DNA of 64,000 bases from Nemophila menziesii. Its lineage: Eukaryota > Streptophyta > Magnoliopsida > Boraginales > Hydrophyllaceae. Location of the stretch: NCBI GenBank assembly GCA_029959085.1, contig JARWIR010000002.1:33443733-33507732 (forward strand), read 5' to 3'. Below the pieces are notes generated by a model. The model ran no database searches. It worked only from the letters and a program-made list of their open reading frames with translations, and was not told where the DNA came from. A program made the translations under genes and the position numbers. Below, piece by piece: positions 31,955 through 42,554 of this stretch (position 1 is the first letter of the stretch; the number at the start of each line of letters is the position of its first letter).

Positions 31955-31973
31955 CTTTGTCGGGATGACAAAG
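31955..31973 (+). promoter_or_regulatory. Hairpin directly before the Athila-1 polypurine tract
   Basis: CTTTGTCGGGATGACAAAG. The one change from the perfect form turns a G-C pair next to the loop into a G-U pair, so the RNA stem is kept. Confidence 0.75.
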
Positions 31974-31990
31974 GTTTGAGTTTGGGGTCT
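31974..31990 (+). promoter_or_regulatory. Athila-1 polypurine tract
   Basis: GTTTGAGTTTGGGGTCT, ending exactly at the 3' LTR start (31991). Confidence 0.85.
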
Positions 31991-33745
31991 TGATGTCTCT
32001 CTATTTGTTCTAATTATTAGCCCTTTGGAGACATCCTTTTAGGTTAATATTTGACTTATTTCATAGACTTTTATGCTTATTTCGTCATATTCCACTTTCT
32101 CCCCTTGGAATTAGACTATTTGCATTTTTAGAGCTTTTGTGCATTCATTTGATTATTTTTAGTGCAAAGTTAGTAGGTTCTTGAATTTCATGAAAGACTA
32201 TTACAAAGAGGAGAAGTGAGAATTAAAGTCTTAGGGTATTTTAGTGTGTTAGGAAGTAATTTTATTCGAGTTTCTAGTTTTAGAGTGCACTTTCCTATTT
32301 CTATTCTTGAATTATGGACTTATTATTTTTTACAGCATATGCGGTTTAATTATTTATTTATTGTGAAACTTTAAGAGATATATGGTAATTAATTAGAGAC
32401 CAAGTCAAGTTTAAGAAGTAAAGGGAAGAGATATACATGGATATAAGAAGATTAATGAAGGATATATGCAAAGAAGGAAAAGATAAAGTTGCCAAATAAA
32501 TATGAAATTCCAGCCATGTTTCAAAGACGATCTAATACCTTAAGAATGGCTAGGAATTTGGGAGAATGGTCTGCACCAATGGAAATATCTTTCCGAGACA
32601 AGCGGTTTCGACTATTGGAACGCATCAAACGAATACGTATTGAAGGAGATATGACCAAAACAAATCAGCAGCAGAATCTTACCTTTCCTAGATTTTAGGG
32701 CTGCGAATTAAAGAATTCTTGACTTGTCTTCCACTCCAAGTAAATTCGAATTAGGGCTTGCTAACACCTATAAATACACCCCTTAGCCTCCTCTTTTCAC
32801 ACACTTCAGAGAATTACACAAGAGGCTTAAGGTTTTCAAGTCAGAGCAAGAAGGCAAGGAGAAGCTAGTGCTGGAGGAATCCTGTTCTTCCATCAACAGT
32901 CATCCTATCCTTTAGGTTATCAATTTATCTTTTCTATTTGAACATGAATTACTTTTATTTATTTTCAGTCTTTAATTTTATCATGAGCTAAATTTCATAT
33001 ACTTGAGAATCGCATTAAAGGGATGAACCCTAATTAATTTAATCTTTGTTTTGAATTTGGGATTGTTATGTTTTAAATTGAATTGAGTCTTAGATATTGG
33101 ATATTAATTTGTTCTTAATCACTATTTCTTTTCCGCACACCAAGAACTAGGTTTTAGTATTTGGGCTATTCACTTTAGTGGCGAAGTGATCATCTGACAG
33201 GGGGTTTGAATATAGACTTAGGTAATACCCGTGTAATGTCCGTTATTGACCGACAAGCTTAACTAATTACATAGCCAAAGACGGTGTTTGTAATATTCAC
33301 CCTGACGGGGTTTGTAATACCGTATGATAGCTCTTAGGTCCACCCTGACGTGGGCTAGGAAATATTAGATTCCAGACTAATATACTAATACCAATTCTAC
33401 CCTTAAACATAGCATAGATTACGTTACTTAGGTGGATTCCTTGCGAGACTCAAGTATCTTTCATATATGAAGTCGTCTTTTACTTGCGTTATTTCTTTTC
33501 AGTTATTTAATTTCAGTCTTTATTTATTTGCATCTTAGTTATTATAAAAACCAAACAAAAAATCATATTATTTACTTTTCTGTCAATCAATTATTTCTAC
33601 TATCTGATTAATATTGGAGTTGAACCTAATCCGTCCCTGAGAACGAAACTCGCTTTATCGAATATTACTTGGACAACCGTGCACTTGCGGTATAGTGGTT
33701 CCTTTTATTTTCGTACTTAATTTTATAACACACCAGGACCCACCA
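31991..33745 (+). repeat. Athila-1 3' LTR
   Basis: 1755 bp, TGATGTCTCTC...CCCACCA, aligned with 24430-26205. It lacks part of the segment found at 25710-25750 of the 5' LTR. Short frames such as 32489-32698 are in U3 and are not genes. Confidence 0.93.
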
Positions 33746-35201
33746 AGATCCCTTAGGACCGTTGATAAAATCAAACAAATGACTAATCTAGAACATCATC
33801 AATAAAATCATGGTTATAAGTAACCCGTGACATCTTCCATCCCACTAAGTCTTTGACAATAAGAATCCACATACCCTCCGGAGGGTCCCCCCCAACAACT
33901 TGACAAAACCACCTTGTCTCATTCCTGCTCGCGCCAACCAATCCGCGCATGAATTGGCCTCCCTATAGACACCCCTCAAGCTGAAACCCTTGTTTTGTGA
34001 TCAAACTGTCCTTATTTGATGTATCCAGTGTGCCCATGGTCCTCTTCCATTTTCAACCTTCTCTATAGCCTCCACGGCCTCCCAAGAATCAACCTTTATC
34101 TCGAGCTCTCTTATACCCATTCCCTCCGCCATCTTCAGTCCTTCACTCAAAGCTATCATCTCCACCACCACTAGCAAAGCATAATAAATTCACATGGTGA
34201 ACCAACAAATCCACTCGCCATTTCTATCTCTAATAGCTCCACCACCTCCACCTTTGTTGTGCCACCTACTGTAACTACAATCCGTATTCAACTTGAAATC
34301 TTTCACTGGTTTCGTTTACCCTACTAAAGATACCACTGATCGATTTGAATGAATCCTACCTGAAAAAATGCCACACGATGTGCTATAAATAGTTGCTAGG
34401 TATTTTGCCTTCCTAAAGATTACCAACACGTTGGGCGGTTCCCCACCATTAAAGGCTATTTGATTTCGCTTCTTCCAGATAGTATCAATGATTGCTCCGA
34501 AGAAAACACCCCAGCTAATCCCATCAAAAAGCTTAGTACTCGAAATATTTTTAAGCCACCAGCTGTTGTTTAGGCTTGACCCATTTTGCTCCACATTCCT
34601 AACATCATTATTATCTATGCAAATGTCGTTCAAACAAACTGCTCTTTGTGATCAAGAATATGTTCAGTAAAGTCTTTTCGAGTTGTTGGTGTTCGTGAGC
34701 TACTAACCTGTTGTTCATCAACTTGACTGACGTGACACTATGCTGAACTAGGATCGAGGACCTGTTGTCGCAAATTATTAGGATCCTACTGCTGCAAAAA
34801 ATCAGAAATACCTTGGACCTGCTGCTCCGGATTCCTGGAAGATTGCTGTAGCTGCATACCACCTGACCTCCTTACTGTTGCAAACGAAAACCGCACTTCT
34901 CCATCACCCTGCTCAATACCCATACCATTTCGCCACTTTCCATCCGTAACTAGCTTAGCTCTACATAATCTCCACATGCCCTTGATTCTAGAACAGTCCC
35001 TGAAGAGGTGACAAGCTGTCTACTCCACACAACCACATAGCACACACAACTCCGAGACTACCACTCCTCTTTTGGCCAGATTTCCACAAGTTGCTAATCG
35101 TTCTTGCACTGCCCTCCACAAGAGAATCCTTTTTTAGGGCACTTTAATCGCTACACTTTATCCCAATTGAACTCCGTATTAACATCACTATATGAACTAT
35201 A
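33746..35201 (-). pseudogene. LINE-1 ORF2, C-terminal part (zf-RVT and RNase H)
   Basis: Continues ORF2 from 50173 across the Athila-2 insertion. The joined frame reads LDSSYSDVNTEFNWDKV, a stop where Trp is expected, then RLKCPKK, the zf-RVT domain that follows LINE reverse transcriptase. From 34633 comes the linker (WWLKN...WGVFFGAIIDTIWKKRNQI). Near 33930-34100 the RNase H part has REANSCADWLARAGMRQGG, a signature of plant LINE RNase H. Frameshifts and stops break it. The end of coding is at about 33783, leaving a 3' UTR of only some 56 bp, which Athila-1 splits. Confidence 0.8.
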
Positions 35202-36772
35202 TGGTGGTCCTTTGTGTGTTCTAAAAATAATGCAATAAGTAAATGAACCACAACCGCAAGTGTACGGTTGTCCCAAGTAATAATAGTGATAACAGATTCG
35301 TTCTCAGGGACGGTTTGGTTAACTACAATGCTTATCGAGTAATGAATGGTTGCACTTATGAAAGCAATTAAAAGTTTTAATAGTTGGTTGGTTGGTTTGT
35401 ATCAATTCTAAGTATGAAAGACTAATGCGAAAATGTAAATAAATAACTAAACGCAAGTAAATAAAGGTAAGACGCAAGTATGAGCAGGCAGTACTTGAGA
35501 GACGCAAGGGAACCTCCTAACTCTATTTCATATCATATGTTGTTTAAGGGTCAAATTGGTCAATTGACATTGGTCGGGATTCTAGAGTCTTTGTACCCCC
35601 GTCAGGGTGGACTACAAAGCTATTCTAGAGTGTCACTAGTCCCGTCAGGGTAAATATGATCCACTTTCGAATGATAAAGCTAAATTTCCTCATTGGCTCT
35701 AAGATTAACTACGCTCGTCAAAGTCAAATAGTTTATACCTTATATTGAGTAATTAATTCCATACCTAAACCGTTCGTCAGGATGATCCACACGCCACATA
35801 TGTGGAATAGCTTAGGCACTAACACCTGTTCTTAGTTAGCTACTCTAAAAACAGTAAATAATCACAAATTACAGATTAATGTAAAAGACCCAATTCGATT
35901 TAATTAATTAAAACCCAAATTCAAACATATGAAATTCAATAGTTTTAGGATTCACCCATTAAGCATTCTCAAGTACTAAAAGGATTTAGCTCATAATTAA
36001 AGGAAAAACAAAAACTAAATCAAAAGACGAATTCATATTGTTTTACAGAAGGAACTTAAAGAAAAACCCAATTCCGAAATTGAGTTAGCTGTGAGTTGGA
36101 GATATAGACAGTCTCCAGTTCTCTAGCTTTCCTGCTTCCTTGCTTTGACTTCTCTCTGATGTTTTCTTTTGTAAAAAGTGAATTATGTGACAAATAGAAG
36201 TCAAAAGCCCCTTTTATACTTATAAATTCGGAATAGGCCTTTAGGTTAGTAACTAAATGAAATCATAAAGGCCCAAGTCCATTATCTTAGCCCAAAATCC
36301 CGTAACTGCTGCACCACCTTCACTAAAACATCTCTAGCCGATTCGTTATAACTCCGATTGATCTGAAATCACTTGCTAAATTTCCGTAACTCGATAAGGA
36401 ACATAATCTCTTCAAAGGTCAGAGGCTAAATCAACTCGTAAGTGCCTCGAAATCAGCAATCTTTGGCCTGTTTCCAGATTTGCAGCTTCAAAATATAATT
36501 CTTTTCGGAATTTATCTTCAAGGTTTGACTCCATATCACGATCTTTGACTTTCTTCTCGGATTCCTCTTCTAACTAACATTCATAACCTACAAACTTTTC
36601 ACTAAAATACACAATATTATGCGCAAAAGCTTAATAAATAAAAAATGCTAGAAATAAAAGAGGAAATTTGGATTATTGCATATTTAGTCCAAAAGTCTAT
36701 CAAAATAAACGAATAAACACAAAAAATGATGTCTCCCAAGGGCATAAAATTAGAACATTTAGGGAGACATCA
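35202..36772 (-). repeat. Athila-2 3' LTR
   Basis: 1571 bp; TGGTGGTCC to GGGAGACATCA in plus-strand terms. End inverted repeat 36727-36737 with 36762-36772. Only a few differences per hundred bases from the 5' LTR, by eye. Confidence 0.95.
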
Positions 36773-36789
36773 AGACCCCCAACTCAAAC
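36773..36789 (-). promoter_or_regulatory. Athila-2 polypurine tract
   Basis: Minus strand GTTTGAGTTGGGGGTCT, abutting the 3' LTR. Confidence 0.85.
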
Positions 36790-36808
36790 CTTTGTCGTCC
36801 CGACAAAG
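36790..36808 (-). promoter_or_regulatory. Hairpin directly before the Athila-2 polypurine tract
   Basis: CTTTGTCGGGACGACAAAG on the minus strand, with perfect arms of eight, ending at the base before the polypurine tract. Confidence 0.75.
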
Positions 36809-38244
36809 CAAAATTAAAACAAAGGGGTACGAAAGTCATTGCAATAGAAGGTAGAAGCTAGCAAATAATCCTAAAGCAATTCTTAAAATAAATCTCATAT
36901 AGCAAAACTCTAGGAACTAATATACACATATACCTATCATGCAAAATCGAACATAATAATCTCAATCATAAAATTAAATTAGCAATGCTTGAAGGTTACA
37001 CTTGTACTCATCTCTTTATGATGGCTATAGGTTGTTCCTTAATCCTAATTCGCTTTGAATGCTCCACTAAGTATATTCTCTATCAACAGAATCATAAATT
37101 CACTATGCACTTAGGAATCACGAGGAATTTACGGTTTCAGCGTAGGCTCAGGGACGGTGTGGTATATACATTTGGTAAATTTGAAGTGAGCTTTTGGCTC
37201 TCTCCTCACTTACCATCAACAACTGTTCACGAGCTTGAGTTTACACTCATATAATGTTCTCACTCAACCCATTTGACGCGCTAATGTTGCGTCCCCATGT
37301 CAACCCAATATATACTAAGATGGTTTCCAAAAATATTCCACTTTGTCGGTTTATTTTATTCTTTCTTTATTTTTATTTTCTTTTTCATTTCTTTTCTTCT
37401 TTTTTTGTACCAGATACCCATGACCATCATTTTGATGTGAAAGGTCATGTCTCTTATAATTTTTTTTTCTTTTCTCTTTTTTTTTTCAAATCCCGGCAAA
37501 GGGTTACAAATAATAATATCCTCTACATTTTTGTGCCTCAATACAAACACATAAATCCCACCCAATGAAATTTCCCAAATGTGGACCCTCCACCCCAAAC
37601 TCAAGCTCGAGACAGGTCTCAGGATCGTTATTCAAGTGCGGGTCATTTGGTCATGCCTAATAATCGAAGGGATAATGGGCTTATATCGTGGCTACAAAAG
37701 TAAAGGCTTAAGGCTCAAAATTGGGCTAAGACGAATAAAAATAATATAAGGGATAGCAAGCTAAAAGGCTACAAATGGCTAACAAAGAACTGTCCCTATC
37801 ATTTTCCTAAGTACATAGTTCGTCTTTAGTTCATATCTAAGTGGGTTCTCTACTTATTAGGATTTCACGTTCTACACACCAAACATATTCCTTAAGTACA
37901 AGCTTACTTCATTTGCATTGTTCATTTAATTTTTCCTATCAATTACCTATGTTCGCATGCAATTCTAAGTGCGCTTTATATTATTCCCTAAAGTTCACTA
38001 TTTACTATCATAGATTTACTAAAAGTATGCTTAAAGGAGCATTTAAAATCTTCTACAGTCTAACGCAATTCCGAAATTATTTTATTGAAAGCAATTAAAA
38101 ACACATAACACATAAAAACTGGGATGAGGCAACGAACCCCACCCCAAACTAAAAAATGAGCCGTGTCCCCACGACTCGAAAAAGACTCAACGCAATAAAA
38201 TAAACTAAACTAAACTAAAACGCGGAAGGGATAGAAAACGTATC
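36809..38244 (-). other. Athila-2 3' non-coding region
   Basis: No gene. It holds module 2 (polypurine-like tract 37588-37606; hairpin GAGACAGGTCTC 37609-37620) and module 1 (tract 38137-38150; hairpin 38158-38177, where one change gives a G-U pair). Pyrimidine-rich runs at 37340-37500 give spurious frames. Confidence 0.8.
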
Positions 38245-39567
38245 TCAACCAGCGCGTGGCTGGTCATCGGTGTTGCGTCCATGAACTTTTTCCTTCGTAA
38301 GTAAACCATAGGTGACGTGTTGAATGGTGCTCACCCCCATTAGCATGTTTCGGAGAAGTTCTAGCTCTTTTGTAACGTTTCCTAAAGAAGCAATCATCTT
38401 CACCTGGTTCTCTTCTAACACCTTAACTTTCGCTTCCAACTTGTGATCGGTATGCATCTTTTTCTCTGGAGGAGCTCTAGGAGTTCTTACCGCTTTTAAC
38501 ACTTCATCATGAGCATTCTGGATTGAAGCTATACCCATGTTCTCTCCAACTACCACACGGTTAATCTCTGCGTCCTTACGCGGAACTTTTGTGTCTAGGC
38601 ATAAAGTAGTGATGGTACAAGGGAATTTGAGATTTTGTTGCGAAGTTGGAATTATAGCAAATTCCATGATGGTATCATAAATCACACGAGCAACATCCAT
38701 TGGTTTCTCCTCAATAATACACTTGATAAACATAAGATGCTCCTTCTTCACTTCCGATATGTGTTTAATTCCGAAGAAGGTAGGGATTATGAAACGGGAC
38801 CATACCTTAGCACACGGTAACAAATTACTGCTATACATCTGTCCAGGATATCTCTCTCCTTCGAGAATTGGGCGAGCCCCATCAATAAGTACTTTCCCCC
38901 AAAGGGATTCATAATCGAAAGACGGTTCATTAATGGATTCCTGGAAAGGGCATAGTCCAGTAAAGTTGGGTAATTTTAATGATTTTCGAATAAGCTCAAC
39001 GGAGAAAGGAACTACCTTTTTGCGAACTACAACTGCGTCTTTCGAAAAGGCGATGCCATCATAAAAATCTCGCACCAAGGTAGGAATATACTCAAGCTTC
39101 CTTTCTCTTAATTCTTTCCAACCCAACTTGTCACAAGTAATACCATAATCTTTATAAGCACTAGTCATAATACCCTTAGGAAGATTCATCTCCTCACCGA
39201 ACTTCAAGATATTAATTCTATCACGAAACTGATCATCCCAAGGAACGAAAACTCTCTTTGGCTTTTGAGCCCATACTTTCTTACGCGGAGGTTTCTGTTG
39301 TTGTACGGGTTCTTCGGGAACTTCTTGTTCTGTTTCTTCCTCAATCTCTTCTTCACTTTCTTCCTCACTTTCATCAATTAATCTGCTCTTTTTCGGATTA
39401 TCCTTGCTTGGATTTTCCTTCCTTTTCGGAGCAATTGGGATTTGTTCAGTCTTTTTGGAACGCGAATCCGGAATCTCAATTGCTTGTTCGGGGCTAGCTC
39501 CAACAGTGTTCCTGTTTCTTGGTAAGTTTCTTCGATAGTTACACATGGAATCGGTTCTGTTAGTCAT
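38245..39567 (-). CDS. Athila-2 env-like ORF (putative plant transposon protein)
   Basis: 440 codons, fully open; with the interrupted LINE-2 frame it is one of the two longest open frames in the window. It starts MTNRTDSMCNYRRN. Next come a basic stretch (PKKSRLIDE), an acidic stretch of Glu repeats (about 66-88), a basic KPKRVF, and a core of some 200 residues with VVPFSVELIRKSLKLPNFTG, SFDYESLWGKVL and KVWSRFIIPTFFGIKH. The tail has a coiled coil (LEAKVKVLEENQVKMIASLG). The core resembles the 'putative plant transposon protein' domain known from the ORF after pol in Athila-type elements. I see no signal peptide, membrane anchor or cleavage site, so an envelope role is not supported. Athila-4 has a related copy at 62061-63391. 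Confidence 0.8.
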   Translation of the reverse strand: MTNRTDSMCNYRRNLPRNRNTVGASPEQAIEIPDSRSKKTEQIPIAPKRKENPSKDNPKKSRLIDESEEESEEEIEEETEQEVPEEPVQQQKPPRKKVWAQKPKRVFVPWDDQFRDRINILKFGEEMNLPKGIMTSAYKDYGITCDKLGWKELRERKLEYIPTLVRDFYDGIAFSKDAVVVRKKVVPFSVELIRKSLKLPNFTGLCPFQESINEPSFDYESLWGKVLIDGARPILEGERYPGQMYSSNLLPCAKVWSRFIIPTFFGIKHISEVKKEHLMFIKCIIEEKPMDVARVIYDTIMEFAIIPTSQQNLKFPCTITTLCLDTKVPRKDAEINRVVVGENMGIASIQNAHDEVLKAVRTPRAPPEKKMHTDHKLEAKVKVLEENQVKMIASLGNVTKELELLRNMLMGVSTIQHVTYGLLTKEKVHGRNTDDQPRAG

Positions 39568-40489
39568 CTCTCTTTACCCAAACTCAAAACTTCAAATAGT
39601 ATAAAGCTAGAGAAAAGCTTAAAACTTCGATGTTTTGAGGCTTTAAACTTGAAGAATATGGTGGAATATGAGATGGGTAAAGGTTAATTGAGAAGAATTG
39701 CGGAAGAATTGGGTTTAATTTGAAGGTTAGGAAGAAGAAATTTTTGGAGAAAAGATGATATTTGATGATGTTTTGGAGAAGATATGAGTTGATTGTGTGT
39801 TTTTTTGATGAGAGAAGGCTTGGTTTGATGATTTTATAGCTGTTTTGTGATGATTTTCGGAGTAGGTAGAGGAAAGGATTCGAAATAGGAGGCTAGCTTG
39901 GAAAAGAAGGCAAAAAACTAGGTTTTGTAGGCTAAAACCCGCCTCTTGCAACAGCGTGTCGGCCAGCCGGTGGCTGACCGGCATGCCGGTCGCGATGGCG
40001 GCGAAAAATAAATTACTAAATTCGTTTTTTTTACCTTAGACGCAAGCCACGTTGCGTCATTGCTGACACAATGATCAGAGAGTTCCTTCGTCATTGGCCG
40101 GCTAGCCGGTCATCTGGCAGGCATGCCGGCGGCTTGTCGCTGGCGCATTCCGAGACGCGGTTATGCTGCGTCATTGCTGACGCAGTGGTCAGAGAGTTGG
40201 GGTTTCTCAGCTCGTTTGGCCGGTATGCCGGCTAGCTCGCCGGCTAGCCTGTCAAACCTGCTGTTGACTCCATGATTTTTCGTTTTCTCATCGTTTTGAC
40301 TCCAAACTCATGACCTTTTTACCCCTGAAATCATCAAAAACAACTACCCTTCCTCATTTCTTAATATTAAACACTAAATTTAACGAAAATCAAACTAATT
40401 TACACTACGAAAATTAAAATACTTAAACTAATATACAAGAAATTGGCTTTTGTTTAACGTCGTTAAGCTCGACGGGTTACCTCACGCTT
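39568..40489 (-). repeat. Athila-2 spacer with GC-rich palindrome block
   Basis: Between the integrase end and the env-like ORF. It has ACCGGCATGCCGGT (39977-39990), CCGGCTAGCCGG (40098-40109) and several variants to 40252, such as CCGGTATGCCGGCTAG. Two near-repeats GACGCAA/TGCGTCATTGCTGACGCA lie between them (40040-40190). Polypurine-like tracts: minus strand at 39588-39577 and near 40310-40301. No credible coding frame. Confidence 0.8.
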
Positions 40490-41860
40490 CTAAGGAGCTT
40501 CGAGGAGGTACATGACCTCTCCGGGATGTAGATCATCTGAGCGGTTGGTGTCTTCACCTCCATGGTATATCTTTAAATGATAAGCGTTCACCATGAATGT
40601 ACGGTTCTCAAGTGGATGTTCTATCTCTATTGCCCCATGAGGTGTAACTTTGGTCACAATATACGGTCCTGACCAATTCGATCTTAACTTACCCGGATAG
40701 TTGCTGAACTTTGAGTTATATTTCAACACTTTTTGTCCCACCACAAAGTTCTTCTCACGAATCCGATTATCATGCCACCTCTTAGTATTTTCTTTGTAAA
40801 GTTTAGAGTTTGCATAAGCATGTGATCGGAATTCATCAAGCTCATTAAGTTTCATCATTCGATTCTAACCGGCTAAATTAGGATCTAAATTTTACTGCAC
40901 AATAGCCCAATATGCACCATTTCAAGCTCAAGAGGTAAGTGACAAGCCTTACCATAAACCATTCGATACGGGGATGCACCAACTGGAGTTTTGAACGCAG
41001 TACGATAAGCCCATAATGCATCATCTAATTTCATTAACCAATCTTTTCTTGTAGGACCAACGGTTTTCTCTAAAATAGATTTTACCTCGCGATATGAGAC
41101 TTCAGCTTGACCATTGGCTTGTGGATGATAAGCGGTAGATACACGATGTCTCACCCCATACTTCTCTAAGTCTGTCTTCAAATACCTATTCACGAAATGA
41201 GTACCTCCATCGCTAATAATTACTCTCGGAGTACCATGTCAAGTGAAGATGTGTGATTTAAGAAACTTAATTACTACTCGCGAATCATTCGTTGGTAGAG
41301 CAACGGCCTCTACCCACTTAGACACGTAATCAACAGCTAATAAGATGTAGAGGTTACCATTTGAAAGAACGAACGGACCCATAAACTCTATACCCCAAAC
41401 ATCAAATATTTCAACTTCTAACACATTATTACGTAGCATCTCATCCCTCTTGGATATGTTTCTGGTAAATTGTCATCTTTCACATCTCTTAACATACTCA
41501 TGACAATCTTTCATACTAGAAGGCCAGTAAAAACCTGATTGTAATACCTTAGCAGCAGTTCGATCTCCTTTAAAATGTCCCCCATAAGGTGAATCGTGAC
41601 ACCCAGCTACAATCGCTTCAGTTTCTTCCTTGGCTACACATCTTCTTACCATTTGATGAGCACATACCTTGTAGAGGAAAGGATCCTCCCAAAAGAATTG
41701 TATAGCACGGTGAGCTAATCTTTTCCTTTCTTGATAAGTAGAACCTTCAGGGAAAGAACCACTTACAATTAAATTTGCAATATCTGCATACGAAGGAGCT
41801 TCATAATCACGAACAGCAAATAAACACTCATCAGGAAATTCTTCTCTAACTACTTCAGTT
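40490..41860 (-). pseudogene. Athila-2 integrase
   Basis: Zinc-binding part: CHDSPYGGHFKGDRTAAKVL, then CHEYVKRCER, and a TGA at 41475-41473 where the last Cys of the His-His-Cys-Cys set should be. Core: GIEFMGPF, where the first catalytic Asp (GIDF in the family) is Glu; [13 protein letters not shown] with the second Asp; [16 protein letters not shown] with the Glu. C-terminal part: KNFVVGQKVLKYNSKFSNYP and GPYIVTKVTPHGAIEIEHP, ending at 40490. A break between 41239 and 41193 and another near 40870 split the frame. The element could not integrate with this copy. Confidence 0.88.
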
Positions 41861-42554
41861 CCACCATTTGTTTCTGAACCTTCAAACGCGAAAGATGATC
41901 TGCAACCTGATTCTCACAACCCTTTCTATCCTTAATGTCTAAATCTAATTCTTGAAGTAACAAAACCCATCGGATTAACCTCGGTTTAGCATATTTCTTA
42001 TCCATAAGATATCTGATCGCGGAATGATCTGTATAAACAATAACTTTCGCTCCAAGAAGATAAGAGCGAAATTTATCGAATGAATACACAACTGCTAGCA
42101 ATTCTTTCCCTGTAACTGTATAATTAATCTGAGCACCATTGAAAGTTTTACTAGCATAATAAATTGAATGAAATATCTTATCTTTTGTTTGTCCCAATAC
42201 AGCTCCCATACACAAATCACTCGCATCACACATAACTTCAAAAGGTAAACTCCATTGTGGAGGTAATACTATAGGAGCAGAAATAAGTTTTTCTTTAATT
42301 GCTTGGAAAGCCGTAATGCAAGCTTCATCAAAAAGGAATTTGGAGTCCTTTTTAAGTAAGTTACATAGCGGTTTAGCAATCTTAGAAAAGTCTTTAATGA
42401 AACGCCTATAAAAGCCAGCATGGCCCAGAAAACTTTTTACCCCTTTAACAGAAACAGGAGGGGGAAGAGTTTTAATTACCTCTATTTTCGCTCTATCAAC
42501 TTCTAACCCAGCACTTGAAACCTTGTGACCCAGAACTATACCTTCGCGAACCAT
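41850..42554 (-). CDS. Athila-2 RNase H and reverse-transcriptase connection
   Basis: 234 codons without a stop. After [20 protein letters not shown] and the thumb-like [20 protein letters not shown] comes the RNase H part: [18 protein letters not shown], then [37 protein letters not shown], and [11 protein letters not shown]. The Asp, Glu, Asp and Asp residues of the active site are all visible. It would remove the RNA strand in reverse transcription. The stop that divides it from the reverse transcriptase is a TAG where family members have Trp (LVLN-stop-EKCHF), a single-base change. Confidence 0.9.
   Translation of the reverse strand: MVREGIVLGHKVSSAGLEVDRAKIEVIKTLPPPVSVKGVKSFLGHAGFYRRFIKDFSKIAKPLCNLLKKDSKFLFDEACITAFQAIKEKLISAPIVLPPQWSLPFEVMCDASDLCMGAVLGQTKDKIFHSIYYASKTFNGAQINYTVTGKELLAVVYSFDKFRSYLLGAKVIVYTDHSAIRYLMDKKYAKPRLIRWVLLLQELDLDIKDRKGCENQVADHLSRLKVQKQMVELK

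Larger units (their letters stand above)
24430..33745 (+). mobile_element. Athila-1, Athila-like element with gag-protease but no RT or integrase
   Basis: LTRs 24430-26205 and 31991-33745 flank a primer site, gag, protease, a short basic ORF, a palindrome block, a short env-like ORF and a polypurine tract. Flanking 5-mers are AGATA and AGATC, 4 of 5 matching. Between the protease and the C-terminal polyprotein piece there is no reverse transcriptase, RNase H or integrase, so the element is non-autonomous. It lies in the 3' UTR of LINE-1. The LTRs differ at visible sites, more near their 5' ends, including a deletion near 33288 in the 3' LTR. Confidence 0.93.

Noticed and set aside
32489..32698. 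A 69-codon frame in the Athila-1 3' LTR
   Set aside because: It lies in U3, and the 5' LTR copy does not keep the frame open.
35319..35507. A 62-codon minus frame repeated at 46323-46511
   Set aside because: It repeats only because both are the same part of an LTR; no protein motif.
37254..37604. Phe-rich and Lys-rich frames on opposite strands
   Set aside because: They are products of a long pyrimidine-rich run in the Athila-2 3' non-coding region.
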